Positions 44,741 to 52,809 of a stretch of DNA of 52,809 nucleotides are shown here, piece after piece. The notes below the pieces were generated by a model. It saw nothing but the letters and a program-made list of their open reading frames with translations. It was not told the DNA's origin and searched no databases. Location: the NCBI GenBank assembly GCA_014904985.1, contig MU129173.1, positions 1 through 52,809 on the forward strand. Reading direction: 5' to 3'. Source of the stretch: Hydnum rufescens UP504. Lineage: Eukaryota > Basidiomycota > Agaricomycetes > Cantharellales > Hydnaceae. Every line of letters begins with the position of its first letter. Position 1 is the first letter of the stretch. The position numbers were made by a program, and so were the translations under genes.

Positions 44741-45490
44741 TTTCCCTTTCAACATCTGTGAGTCCCTTTCAACTCCTGCAACTTCCTTCAAGTCTCTCTC
44801 AATTCCTGCAAGTCCCTTTCAACTTTTGCAAGGTATTTCGAGTCCCTTTCAAGTTCCCACATCTCTCTCACAACTCATTTTGATTCTTGCAACATATTTC
44901 AAGTCCCTTTTGACTTTCGCAAGTCCCTTTCAACTTCTGCGAGGTATTTCAAGTCTCCCTCAAATCCCGCAATGAATTTCGAGTCCTTCTTGTCTTTTGT
45001 GACATATTTCAAGTCTCCCTCAATTTCCGTGACATATTTCAAGTCCTTTCCAACTCTTGTGACTTCATTCGAGTCTCCCTCAATTCCTGCGACATATTCC
45101 AAGTCCCTTTCAAATCCTGCAATGAATTTCAAGTCCTTCTCATCTTTTGTGACATATTCCAAGTCCCTTTCAAATCCTGTGATGAATTTCGAGTCCTTCT
45201 CATCTTTTGTGACATATTCCGAGTCCCTTTCAAATCCCACAATGAATTTCAAGTCCTTCTCATCTTCTGTGACATATTTTGAGTCCTTTCCAACTCTTGC
45301 AACTTCATTCAAGTCTCCCTCAATTCCCATGACATATTCCAAGTCCCTTTCAAATCCCATGATGAATTTTGAGTCCTTCTCATCTTCTGTGACATATTTT
45401 GAGTCCTTTCCAACTCTTGCAACTTCATTTGAGTCACCCTCAATTCCTGCAACTTCTTTTGAGTCTCCCTCAATTTTCTTGACTTCTGCC
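44740..45490. repeat. Minisatellite with 30 bp units (about 25 copies)
   Basis: Units are of the form GACATATTTCAAGTC plus CTTTC or TCCCTC and about 10 variable bases, for example around 45000, 45030 and 45060. There is a higher-order alternation of two to four unit types. The 30-base length keeps one frame open throughout. Confidence 0.8.
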
Positions 45491-45513
45491 AAGTAATCTC
45501 TCCACCTTGCCAA
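44899..45513 (-). CDS. Decapeptide-repeat protein encoded by the minisatellite
   Basis: 204 codons from MARWRDYLAEVKK, then about nineteen 10-residue units of the types GFERDLEYV(T/A), KDEKDSKFI(A/T), GIEGDSNEVA and RVGKDSKYVT. It is highly charged with alternating hydrophobic positions, so a coiled or beta-helical fold is conceivable. Because the DNA period is a multiple of three, the open frame could be a by-product of the repeat; I see no promoter or codon evidence that it is expressed. No family recognised. Confidence 0.35.
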   Translation of the reverse strand: MARWRDYLAEVKKIEGDSKEVAGIEGDSNEVARVGKDSKYVTEDEKDSKFIMGFERDLEYVMGIEGDLNEVARVGKDSKYVTEDEKDLKFIVGFERDSEYVTKDEKDSKFITGFERDLEYVTKDEKDLKFIAGFERDLEYVAGIEGDSNEVTRVGKDLKYVTEIEGDLKYVTKDKKDSKFIAGFEGDLKYLAEVERDLRKSKGT

Positions 45514-45677
45514 AACCTTTTCAATCTATCACCCTCCCCTCCTACCTTCCCTTACCAGTTTTAAAAGCTTTGAATTACAACTGTTCATACACAACTTAGA
45601 AAAAATGAAGTACCTTGAAAAAAAAAAAAAAATTGATGAAATGAACAAAAGCCAACAAGCAGAATCAAAGTACAAAA

Positions 45678-45802
45678 ACCAAAGTGCTACCCTAGAATCC
45701 CTAAATAAGGAGACTCTTAAAAAAATCAGTCAAATTAAAACAACCAAAGTGCTACCCTAGAATCCCTAAATAAGGAGATTCTTAAAAAAATCAGTCAAAT
45801 TA
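45678..45802. repeat. 65 bp tandem duplication
   Basis: The block starting ACCAAAGTGCTACCC is present twice (45678 and 45743) with about one difference (AGACTC against AGATTC). Confidence 0.85.
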
Positions 45803-45884
45803 AGGACTCAGAGAGGTATAAAAAACAGAGGAAAATGGCCATAGCCAGACATACCTTGAATCCCGCACTACTTGTAAGCCAAGA

Positions 45885-46244
45885 ATGAATATTGATGAGT
45901 GGATTCTAAATCCTTCCCCAATTAGGCAAATGTCTGATGAATTGGATCTGCTTGAAGAAGTTCCCCAGCCAGTTCGCATTGATGTGGGCATGTATACAAC
46001 CAATTGAAATTCACCCTGCCTTTCTATTTGACTAGGCGATTTTGGCACAGTTTACCCAGACAAAAACAATCCCACAGTTTATTTCTTCACCCAAATTGAT
46101 GGAATTTGTTATCACAACATGTGTCCAGATGGCCCTATGTTTTTGGCTGAGATTGTTCTGGGTCTTACTGTGTTTGGAGGGATTGATCCAACTCAATGTC
46201 CCCACCCCTTCTGTTCATGTGATTTTTCACCCCCTCCCAGTTAA
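45885..46244 (+). pseudogene. Orphan protein B in cargo of element D
   Basis: The frame opens MNIDEWILNPSPIRQMSDEL, is interrupted by two TGA codons (46005, 46032; Arg likely), and runs to TAA 46242 through FGTVYPDKNNPTVYF and a Cys/His-rich end (CYHNMCPDG ... CPHPFCSCDF), which might bind metal. I do not recognise a family. It lies between the minisatellite and orphan C, same strand. Confidence 0.4.
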
Positions 46245-46494
46245 AAGAATATCATGTGTTTCTGACCCTGAAAGCCAAGTCAAATCTGGGAATTGAAAAA
46301 TTGAATCACCATGAATTAATTGCAAAACACCTTGTGATCAAATGCACCCGGGAATTAAAACTACAAGTGATCACCAAGACTTGGGTATCTAATTAGGTCC
46401 CCATCCCAAGAAATTAAATGCTGACTTCCAGAAAGCAATTTAAGGAACACTGAATTATGCAAAATTCCCCAAGATTGTTCTATAACCACCCATC

Positions 46495-46923
46495 ATGTCT
46501 GCAATCAAATTCTCATATCCCAAAGGACATTACCTGCACTATGAATATCCTGATGACCTATTCGATCTGTCCCATCAATTCATTGAGCGAAAGGGGTTTG
46601 GTGAAGTCATTTTCCACCTTGGAGTGGAGGATGTGAGTGGGTTAATGGTGGCATATATTCCCAGAGGTGTCCCATTCATTTTCCAGGCCTACATTGAATC
46701 CATGGACAAATACAATTTTTCCTTTGTCACAATCCTACTTCCCATCGGTTACCAATATGTTGATTGTTTGTTTGGGAACATTCTCCTATCATTGATCTTG
46801 GAGCCCAAGGACTTGCCTTTCCCACCCATCTCTCCCTTCATGTCTCTCATTTATTCCATCAAAAATCCACTTCACTGGAGATCTGTCAGATGTTCTATAT
46901 GTAATTTCCTTCGTCATCTCTGA
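46495..46923 (+). CDS. Orphan protein C in cargo of element D
   Basis: 142 codons with no internal stop: MSAIKFSYPKGHYLHYEYPDD at the start, then FHLGVEDVSGLMVAYIPRGVPF, and a hydrophobic segment around residues 75-105. No signal peptide or known motif. Low but clear CpG content. Context suggests one member of a set of small same-strand frames (B to E) that may be exons or fragments of one larger gene. Confidence 0.4.
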   Translation: MSAIKFSYPKGHYLHYEYPDDLFDLSHQFIERKGFGEVIFHLGVEDVSGLMVAYIPRGVPFIFQAYIESMDKYNFSFVTILLPIGYQYVDCLFGNILLSLILEPKDLPFPPISPFMSLIYSIKNPLHWRSVRCSICNFLRHL

Positions 46924-47154
46924 TTCAAAGGATCTGGAATCCAGACAGCTGTTTTCTTTTCAAATGTGATTCATATGCTAAAAATGGAATAAAAAGCAAA
47001 GGATTGGATTTGAATTTGAAGACAATTCACAAGGGAATGACAGCTGTCAGAAGTAAAATGAATAAGGAAATCATGTCAAACTCAGGACAAGGACAAAAGG
47101 ACAGTGAAAGTCATTCCAGAACCCCATTCTCCTCCTCTCATCCCTCTTAGTTTG

Positions 47155-47260
47155 TTTGAGTCCCTTCTCTCCTCCTTCTTTCTCTCTTCTCATCTTTTCT
47201 CTTCTCATCTTTTCTCTTCTCATCTTTTCTCTTCTCATCTCTCTCTCAGATCCCATCACC
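47155..47260. repeat. 15 bp pyrimidine tandem repeat
   Basis: CTTCTCATCTTTTCT is repeated about four times (47187-47245) inside a longer C/T tract, just upstream of the ATG at 47278. It could be a leader or a polypyrimidine tract before an acceptor (CTCTCTCAG). Confidence 0.8.
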
Positions 47261-47277
47261 ATTTTTCTTTATTTCCA

Positions 47278-47664
47278 ATGAACCCTACTATTGTCCCAGC
47301 TGTTGAAAAGTGCACAGAAGGTATGATCGCTCCTTCAAGTCTCCCAGGATCTTTAAATGATTTATCAAAAGAAGAATCAGGGACCAAGAAGTTCATCGAG
47401 TTACACCTTCTTGTAGAGGATGAGACATTGTTTTACCTTTCATTCCAGGCTGGAAAACCAGGATGGTTTTGTCCAGATCAGCTTGCCAAGGAGAGGAAGT
47501 TTACCAGGGCATTTCTAAACTGGATGATGGTTAAATCTGTGGTATCTGAGAGTCCTGACTTTAAAGTTGAAGTTAGATTAGGGATTGCAGTCCAGAATGC
47601 CCCTGAAAGGGAAGCTTGTATCCATCCCCTCTTCACCCATAATCCCTTTGATACACATATTTGA
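47278..47664 (+). CDS. Orphan protein D in cargo of element D
   Basis: 128 codons, MNPTIVPAVEKCTEG at the start, then KKFIELHLLVEDETLFYLSF and a charged middle (WFCPDQLAKERKFTRAFLNWMM). It stops at a TGA after FDTHI, where readthrough would continue only briefly. The upstream C/T tract ending CAG at 47249 could be an intron end. No family recognised. Confidence 0.4.
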   Translation: MNPTIVPAVEKCTEGMIAPSSLPGSLNDLSKEESGTKKFIELHLLVEDETLFYLSFQAGKPGWFCPDQLAKERKFTRAFLNWMMVKSVVSESPDFKVEVRLGIAVQNAPEREACIHPLFTHNPFDTHI

Positions 47665-47831
47665 ATCACATCTTGTCCTGTTCCCCTCACCCCTCGTTTC
47701 CTAAAAAGAATTACAAAAGAACAAATGATTTTCAGGATAAGTTCAATGCAGAAGGAAAGAGTCATGAGGCCATCAAGAAATAGTTATAAAGGGCCCATCG
47801 AATACAGACCTTGTTAGCATCAGCCCCAGCC

Positions 47832-48420
47832 ATGCCTATCCAGCAACTTTCACTTGGCTATTGCCATTTTGATCACATTGACAACAATCCTTTCATTGGC
47901 ATCCATTCCTCCACTCCCATTTGCTATTCTCCTACACCTGAAAATTTGTTTGAAGGGATTGTTCTGTCAAAAAGTATCAAGTGGATGAGATACATTATCT
48001 GGGTACGAGATCACTATGCCCCCTACCAACAAAAGGACCTTGAAGTTGTCCTGGTAGTCGCCTTACGAATTCCAACTGGTGACAAGATACCTCCTTGAGT
48101 ATTCCCAACTTCTGTTCTCAATCTGGAAGTAATAGACGCTGTCCAGGGTGAGAGGTTTTCTCCATGTGACAAAGACCATTTAATTGAACAAGAGCAGACA
48201 TTTACCCAACAATCAGTCAAATCTATTGAGCATGACATTTTACATTGGATAAGGCATCACAGTGGATGGAAGGATGGACTTGGTGGTTTCCAGAGTGGAA
48301 AAGCAGAAGGAATGAAGATGAAGTTTTTACTGAATATGGGTGGCAGAAGTAGGAATTTGCAGTGCATTGCAAGGGACTGCAATCTAAAGTGTTCGCCATC
48401 TGTGGAAGGAATAACTGTCT
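47832..48420 (+). pseudogene. Orphan protein E in cargo of element D, running into the 3' LTR
   Basis: MPIQQLSLGYCHFDHIDNNP opens a frame with a TGA at 48096 (Arg likely). It continues through FSPCDKDHLIEQEQ and HHSGWKDGLGGFQSGKAEG and ends only inside the LTR at about 48420. The frame being cut by the LTR suggests that the gypsy LTR joined to this DNA by insertion or recombination. No family recognised. Confidence 0.4.
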
Positions 48421-49227
48421 AGTATCTGAAAATGCAAGTTTGGAAGTTCTCTGACCTTAGACCTTGATCAATGATCTGTTGGAGTGTTTAGGACAACCTT
48501 ATCTTGCTACTGCCCAAAGATATCAAGGAAACTCAGTTGAAATGACTCCATTTGACAAACAAAATAAAAGTTTTCTACATGCCAAAAAATATGCTTATGT
48601 AACCAAGATTTGTAATCAAAAACCCGGACTCAAAAGTATGACAAAGCAATTTGTATGACTAAGCAAAAGATATGACTCAGCCTGATTTAGTCATCTGAAC
48701 ATCCCACAACTGTGCCATTCCAAACATCACAGACTTTGGTGCAGAAAAGTACACAGACATCCAAAAATACATATAAGGAATTGAATTTTGTAGTTTTAGG
48801 TAGCTTTTAGATAAGACTCCCCTCAAAATAAAGTAGTTACAGACAAGAAATTCAAGTGGCCAAGTAACTGAAAGGCATACTCAGAGCAACAATGAGAAGT
48901 TGTAGATAGTTGTAGGACCCTCAGTGTAGGTGTTGCTAGATGTCTAAGCCCTGAATCATATGATAATAGGTTCAAGCCCATAAAAGTTTAAAATCAGAAA
49001 TAGCTTCTAAGTTTCAATTCAACAATTGTGATACAAGTAGTCCAGCTAGAGTCAGAAACATTATGTCATATCAGAGTCATCCATATCATTTCTATACCTA
49101 GTAAGCCAATCAACCCATTGAGACTAACCTGAGCCCCTCCCATACCTTTTCATTCCCAATCCCTATAACCTTAGCCAACATCTGGTGGTGTTAGTAATTT
49201 CTGCAGAGCTATAAAGCATCTTCTACA
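48401..49227 (+). repeat. 3' LTR of element D
   Basis: 827 bases, about 98.9 percent identical to the 5' copy. Preceded by GTTCGCCATC with no polypurine tract, and followed by CTGGCATC. Confidence 0.88.
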
Positions 49228-49256
49228 CTGGCATCTGAGCACTTTGACAAAGGGGG

Positions 49257-50610
49257 ATGTTTGCATCATCAAGGATAAGCCTCCTGACCTTCTTTCTTCC
49301 ATTCTGCATCAAGCAAGAGTGTCTGTCAATAACTAGACTCTTTCACACTATCCTTTGTCCTTGGAGAACTAGACAGAATATGACAGGTGGAATTGTTAAA
49401 GCCAACACACAGACTAGCATCCCATCCATACCACCTCTGCCAACTCCCCCTGGTCTGAACTCTGGAATGAAAAATGAGTCCCAGGGAGACCAGAGTGAGA
49501 ACAGCAGTGGAGATACAGCAGAGGAGCACATTCAGCAGTTGGAAGCCCAACTGAGGAAATTCCAAATGGACCATGTGAAATCTGAACAGCCATTCCAACA
49601 TGAGAGAGAGACACTGAATGAGAGTATTGCAGCCTTGGAGGCTAGGTTGGTGAGTAACAACACAGAGAGCACTGCAGAGTCAAATGAGACACTGCTGACC
49701 CAAATTGCCACAGAATCAATTGCCACTGCCACAGCAGCAGCACTTGCTTCACTCACTGCAAACACCCCACCAACCAAGACCAACAAGAAGTATGCCCTCT
49801 CAGCAGCCAACTATGTGTCTGCAGAAGCAGTCAAGCACTCAGGAATAATCCCAGAGATTGTGTTGAGGACAGCCCAGAAGGGCTTTTTCATTCCCTTTGC
49901 TGACCTCACTGCCATGAAGTATCATGACTATGCCCTCAATGACATGACCATCAAGAAGATCATGCACACAGTAGAGACCAGTACTGGACTCATTGAAGCT
50001 GAATATGTAGACAACACAAATAGTGATGCACAAGACTGTAACCTTCCCAAACACAAATGGTTGGAGGCACAGACACATTTTGCCTGACTTCTTGAGATGG
50101 AAGGTGTGGCCAATGACACAATTATCAAGAACTTCCACCAGCTCCATGATTTCATCAAGAGTCACACACTGTGGGATTTCAATTTCCCAGTACTTGCCTG
50201 GGCAGAGCATATGCTTCAGAGGAAATTCTTCACCAGGCCATTTTCCTTCTGAGATGCAAACCTAGAGCACAAAGTTCAGAATGTACAAGTGGCATACAAC
50301 CAGGAAAGGTTCCAGATCTTGGCCTGGAGCATAGGGGCATGAGATCCAGATCAGACTTCAATTTCCCAGTTCCACACACCAAAGGAGCAACTGTCCTCAA
50401 ATTGCTTTGACCCCCTGGCACAGCCTGCATACCACAGCACATCACACACCAAGTAGGCTCTACAACACTGAGACACAAAGCCCTTTTGAGGCAGCAATGA
50501 GCATGCCAGCCCTGAGGCTCATTGCTGGTGTTGTGGAAGGGCAGGCCACAGAGCCCCAGATTGCAAATCAACCAACATGACAACAGGAAGCCTGGTCCAC
50601 TCACACTCAG
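49257..50610 (+). pseudogene. DIRS/Ngaro-like Gag-type protein
   Basis: The frame from ATG 49257 (a more likely start is MTGGIVKANTQ, 49380) shows a low-complexity N-terminus, a coiled-coil (EEHIQQLEAQLRKF ... LNESIAALEARL), an alpha-rich core (49790-50090), and further on CWCCGRAGHRAPDC (50500-50540), a zinc-knuckle-like motif. TGA codons after 50086, 50250, 50341, 50470 and 50485 replace likely Arg, and one TAG is present near 50455. Upstream (49246-49256) AAAGGGGGA looks like the end of another element. CpG is almost absent. Confidence 0.5.
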
Positions 50611-50613
50611 CAA

Positions 50614-51236
50614 GTGGAAAGGTCATCTGCATCTCTGACTCCAGAGAGTACTGCTATTCATCATATTACAGATGACCTTGTTCCAAACCTGACTGCCAGG
50701 GACTCCACAAGTGCTCCATTTGTGGAGGTAAAGACCATGGAGGGCAATTGGCATCATGCTGAAGACAAACCATGGATTGTAACAAAATATTGTGCCAATC
50801 ATTTTGAGGCTGCCCTTCATCACAATCTATCAGAACAGCATCCTAATATCACTAGCTGGCTCAGGAACAGATTCCCTCTCTCTCTCTCAAACCCACTCCC
50901 TTCATTATCCCATTCATTCCCCCCCAATAATCAAACTGGAGCTAAATTACAGGAAAATTTTGTCAAGAAATACATTGCCAATGAGGTTGCAACAGGAAGA
51001 CTTGTTGGACCTTTCACTTTGGACAAAGTCATCAAAACCTATGGCCATTTCTCTTGCTCCCCCCTCAATGTAGTAGAAAAGCCATCAGTCCCAGGACAGC
51101 CAGCCTCAGTCACCAAATGGCACCTCATCATTGACTGTTCAGCATGAGATGCCCAAGGGATTGCCATCAATGATCTGCTCAACCCGAATGATTACCCCAC
51201 AGTGTGGGATGGTGCAGAATCAGTAGCCAATTTTGT
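50614..51236 (+). pseudogene. DIRS/Ngaro-like protein: second zinc motif and RT N-terminus
   Basis: One frame carries PCSKPDCQGLHKCSICGGKDHGG (about 50680-50750), as in DIRS-type Gag/RT proteins. A neighbouring frame (50614-51147) has HHNLSEQHPNITSWLRNRF followed by the RT start: NEVATGRLVGPFTLDKV, YGHFSCSPLNVVEK, KWHLIIDCSA. After a TGA (51145; Arg likely) it continues GIAINDLLNPNDYPTVWD to about 51236, where similarity stops before the palm motifs. The tyrosine recombinase is not in the window. Confidence 0.55.
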
Positions 51237-51706
51237 GAGTCCCCCCCTTCTCCCCCCTCTCCCACCAGCTATCATCAGAGCACAGAGGGTGTGGCAGTAC
51301 CTGTCAGGACTGTCCACCCCAGAACTGTGTGCAGACCCAACAAGAGGGTATCCAGGCCTTTGGCAGGACTCTCTCAGGCTGCAAGGTTCCACAGCTCAAC
51401 AAGTGTGGACCAACCAGGCCAGGGAAATTTCCCAGCAGCACAATGCCCAGTGACTCATAGAGCATGGGTGGTGCCAAGTAGGAGTGCCAGCAGGCAATGG
51501 TATGGGTCAATGACTCTCTGAGTACAACTCATAGCCACAAACTCAGAACCTTCCATTTGGGACATGTAACCAAGCATAAATTCAGTCAACTGACAATCAG
51601 AATTGGACACAGATTGCAACATGTCCAGAGGGGACAATGGCAGCAGTCAGTGACATCAACACAGCAGACTGACAGTGTCCACTTGCACCAGAGGACAAGA
51701 GGTGGC
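51237..51706. other. Unassigned CpG-poor sequence
   Basis: Starts with long C runs (51241-51262). Frames such as 51204-51521 have no recognisable motif. It may be the decayed continuation of the DIRS-like element or the flank into which chromovirus B inserted. Confidence 0.35.
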
Positions 51707-51886
51707 TGTCAGGGTGACACTGCCGTCAAAGCCACAAACAGAAAGAGGAAAGGGATTAATTAACCACACGCTATCGCAGTGGGAATCCTGAGTATACACC
51801 ACACAACAAGGGACACACAAGTCTTGCACCTATCGCAGTGGGAATCCTGAGAGATCGAAACTGGTGATCCCCCAACTGCGAAGGGC

Positions 51887-51896
51887 TATAAATACT
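51887..51896 (-). promoter_or_regulatory. TATA box of LTR B2
   Basis: Reads TATTTATAG on the minus strand, about 200 bases downstream of the U3 frame and followed by the presumed R region. The plus strand reads TATAAATA at the same place, so a start in either direction is conceivable. Confidence 0.5.
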
Positions 51897-52099
51897 ATTT
51901 CCTGCACACAGCCTCCAACCTTCCAGAGCCTTCCGCCGTCTTCCATAACCTTCCGGATCCTCCTAGAATGCCGGCTCCGCAGCCCATCAGTCAGCCTCCA
52001 CAGCCACCATCACTAAGCCTCACTAAGCTGACGCAGCCATGTTACGAATCCTGTGTGCACCTCCACATGGCTATGCCCCAACTTCCATATGTATCCCCC

Positions 52100-52477
52100 T
52101 TAGCATATGTACCTCCAAGGCAGTGTACGCCTGGGTACTCCAAAGGTGTCCAAAGTGTCAAAGGACCATAATGATGTGGATGGAGTACGGATTGGGACAG
52201 GTGATGTGGATTCAGGGACTGGGGGTAGAGGAGGAGGAGGGGGAGTCTGGATTGGCAACTCCATGGACTCACATGGGGAGCGAGGGAATGACAGGTGCTG
52301 ACAAGGGCGCCAATGCTGCCACTGGTTGACTACCCAGCCCATAGCCTGCTGGCCGAGGCCTGATAGAACAAGGGCAATAATAATAAGAGAAATGCCAATA
52401 ATGGCAAGGATGACAATAACCCCCATAGTGAATGGAGGGAGAGAGGAGACAAGAGCATTTGAGGAAGTAGGTGCCAT
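52100..52477 (-). CDS. LTR-encoded single-pass membrane protein, intact copy
   Basis: 125 codons wholly inside U3 of LTR B2. Order: a short N-terminus MAPTSSNALVSSLPPF; a 20-residue hydrophobic helix (about residues 19-38, GVIVILAIIGISLIIIALVL); GWVVNQWQHW; a Pro-rich stretch (residues 75-100); and a conserved end TFGVPRRTLPWRYIC. There is no cleavable signal before the helix, so it is probably a signal anchor. It starts 60 bases after the end of the Pol frame and ends upstream of the TATA box. From the 3' LTR it could be translated as a downstream frame or from a spliced element RNA; from other LTR copies only by outside transcription. Conserved with 29214-30809. No family recognised; an env-like or accessory role is inference only. 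Confidence 0.65.
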   Translation of the reverse strand: MAPTSSNALVSSLPPFTMGVIVILAIIGISLIIIALVLSGLGQQAMGWVVNQWQHWRPCQHLSFPRSPCESMELPIQTPPPPPLPPVPESTSPVPIRTPSTSLWSFDTLDTFGVPRRTLPWRYIC

Positions 52478-52536
52478 ATGATAGGGTCGATGAAGAATGA
52501 TACTCTGATGGGTAAGTCCTTAGGCGGAAGCAAATG

Positions 52537-52809
52537 TCAATTTGATCCTGACATTACCCCCCTTTTAGGACTTGGCATCACGACAAGTTTTCCTTGAGTC
52601 CAGTCAAATAAAGTATGCTGGGGGACCTCAGTAAAATTTTCGAAGTGGGTGAAAGGTAGGGTATCCCAGATAGCAGTTGCAATATGATGTGGGGAGTTTG
52701 GATTGAGGCGATGGAAGTCATCCAGGAGCCATTTAGAGTTGCCGAGGTTTGATTCTGGTTCCCAACTGTTTTCCTCCAGGCCATAGCCTTTCCATTTAAT
52801 GAGGTAATT
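52537..52809 (-). CDS. pol: Chromovirus Pol C-terminus with chromodomain
   Basis: The frame enters from the right edge as NYLIKWKGYGLEENSWEPES...KWLLDDFHR, the second half of a chromodomain as found at the C-terminus of chromovirus integrases, where it guides insertion to marked chromatin. It ends at TGA 52537-52539, 17 bases inside the LTR. No stop within the part seen and CpG is retained, so the element may be young. The rest lies outside the window. Confidence 0.85.
   Translation of the reverse strand, partial: NYLIKWKGYGLEENSWEPESNLGNSKWLLDDFHRLNPNSPHHIATAIWDTLPFTHFENFTEVPQHTLFDWTQGKLVVMPSPKRGVMSGSN
52557..52566 (-). promoter_or_regulatory. Polypurine tract of chromovirus B
   Basis: AAAAGGGGGG on the minus strand, three bases before the LTR start TGTCAGG. 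This is the plus-strand priming site, and it fixes the LTR boundary and element orientation. Confidence 0.85.

Larger units (their letters stand above)
36650..49227 (+). mobile_element. Ty3/gypsy-like retrotransposon D with foreign cargo
   Basis: LTRs of 829 and 827 bases (36650-37478, 48401-49227) bound a gag-protease-RT frame (37622-41578). This is followed not by RNase H and integrase but by ~6.8 kb of unrelated sequence (orphan frames, minisatellite, LTR A4). No polypurine tract precedes the 3' LTR and no target duplication is visible (TCCAG on the left, CTGGC on the right). The element is therefore a recombinant or a gypsy copy whose 3' half was replaced. Confidence 0.75.
51707..52553 (-). 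repeat. 3' LTR (B2) of a chromovirus
   Basis: On the minus strand it begins TGTCAGGATC directly after a polypurine tract and ends CACCCTGACA, 847 bases. CpG is retained, so it is younger than B1. A 20-base phrase TATCGCAGTGGGAATCCTGA occurs twice (about 51773 and 51831) in the region downstream of the TATA box; B1 has only one. U3 carries the membrane-protein frame. Confidence 0.88.

Noticed and set aside
51204..51521. Tyrosine recombinase of the DIRS-like element
   Set aside because: I could not find the R...HxxR...Y pattern in any frame of this stretch.

Overview
The window looks like a repeat-rich stretch of a basidiomycete (Agaricomycete-type) nuclear genome. Three things point there: small spliceosomal introns of about 50-85 bases; a host membrane-protein gene of the Ser-rich ectodomain plus single-TM type; and a C2-like/NACHT/WD40 STAND (NLR-like) gene of the kind expanded in mushrooms. 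The rest is mostly transposable elements at different stages of decay. I cannot name the species from sequence alone.

Layout. 1-1.1 kb: 3' part of a host single-pass membrane protein gene. About 1.75-7.5 kb: a PIF/Harbinger element with convergent SANT/Myb-like and HARBI1-like genes between ~250 bp inverted repeats, itself carrying a MITE. 8.28-13.18 kb: full-length Ty1/copia element 1 (TSD ATTAT). 13.34-13.88 kb: a hAT-type MITE with a perfect 8 bp TSD. 13.95-18.76 kb: full-length copia element 2 (TSD CTGGT). 18.83-21.11 kb: a 2.3 kb solo LTR (family C, TSD CCACC). 21.95-27.22 kb: the NLR-like gene. 27.4-32.35 kb: an array of ~310 bp hairpin-bearing units split by a three-deep nest of solo LTRs (A in B in A). 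32.3-35.1 kb: further family A LTRs and a MITE relic. 35.25-35.93 kb: a 674 bp foldback element. 36.65-49.23 kb: a Ty3/gypsy-like element (family D) with near-identical 0.83 kb LTRs. Its pol stops after the reverse transcriptase and is followed by ~6.8 kb of unrecognised ORFs, a minisatellite and a family A solo LTR. 49.26-51.24 kb: 5' half of a DIRS/Ngaro-like element. 51.71-52.81 kb: 3' end of a chromovirus (family B) on the minus strand, with chromodomain, polypurine tract and an LTR.

Two themes tie the window together. First, base composition. The host gene at the left edge and the N-terminal/NACHT half of the NLR keep normal CpG, whereas old elements have almost none and their reading frames are broken mainly by TGA where arginine (CGA) is expected. 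This is the mark of CpG methylation and deamination, or RIP-like mutation. CpG content therefore works as a rough relative clock for nested insertions. The WD40 half of the NLR sits on the CpG-poor side of a sharp boundary and carries the same type of nonsense mutation. Second, family B LTRs carry in U3 a small open frame for a single-pass, proline-rich membrane protein. The frame is conserved in both copies here, including the older copy once its nested LTR is removed. I regard this as the best candidate for something undescribed, followed by the orphan cargo inside element D and the hairpin array.
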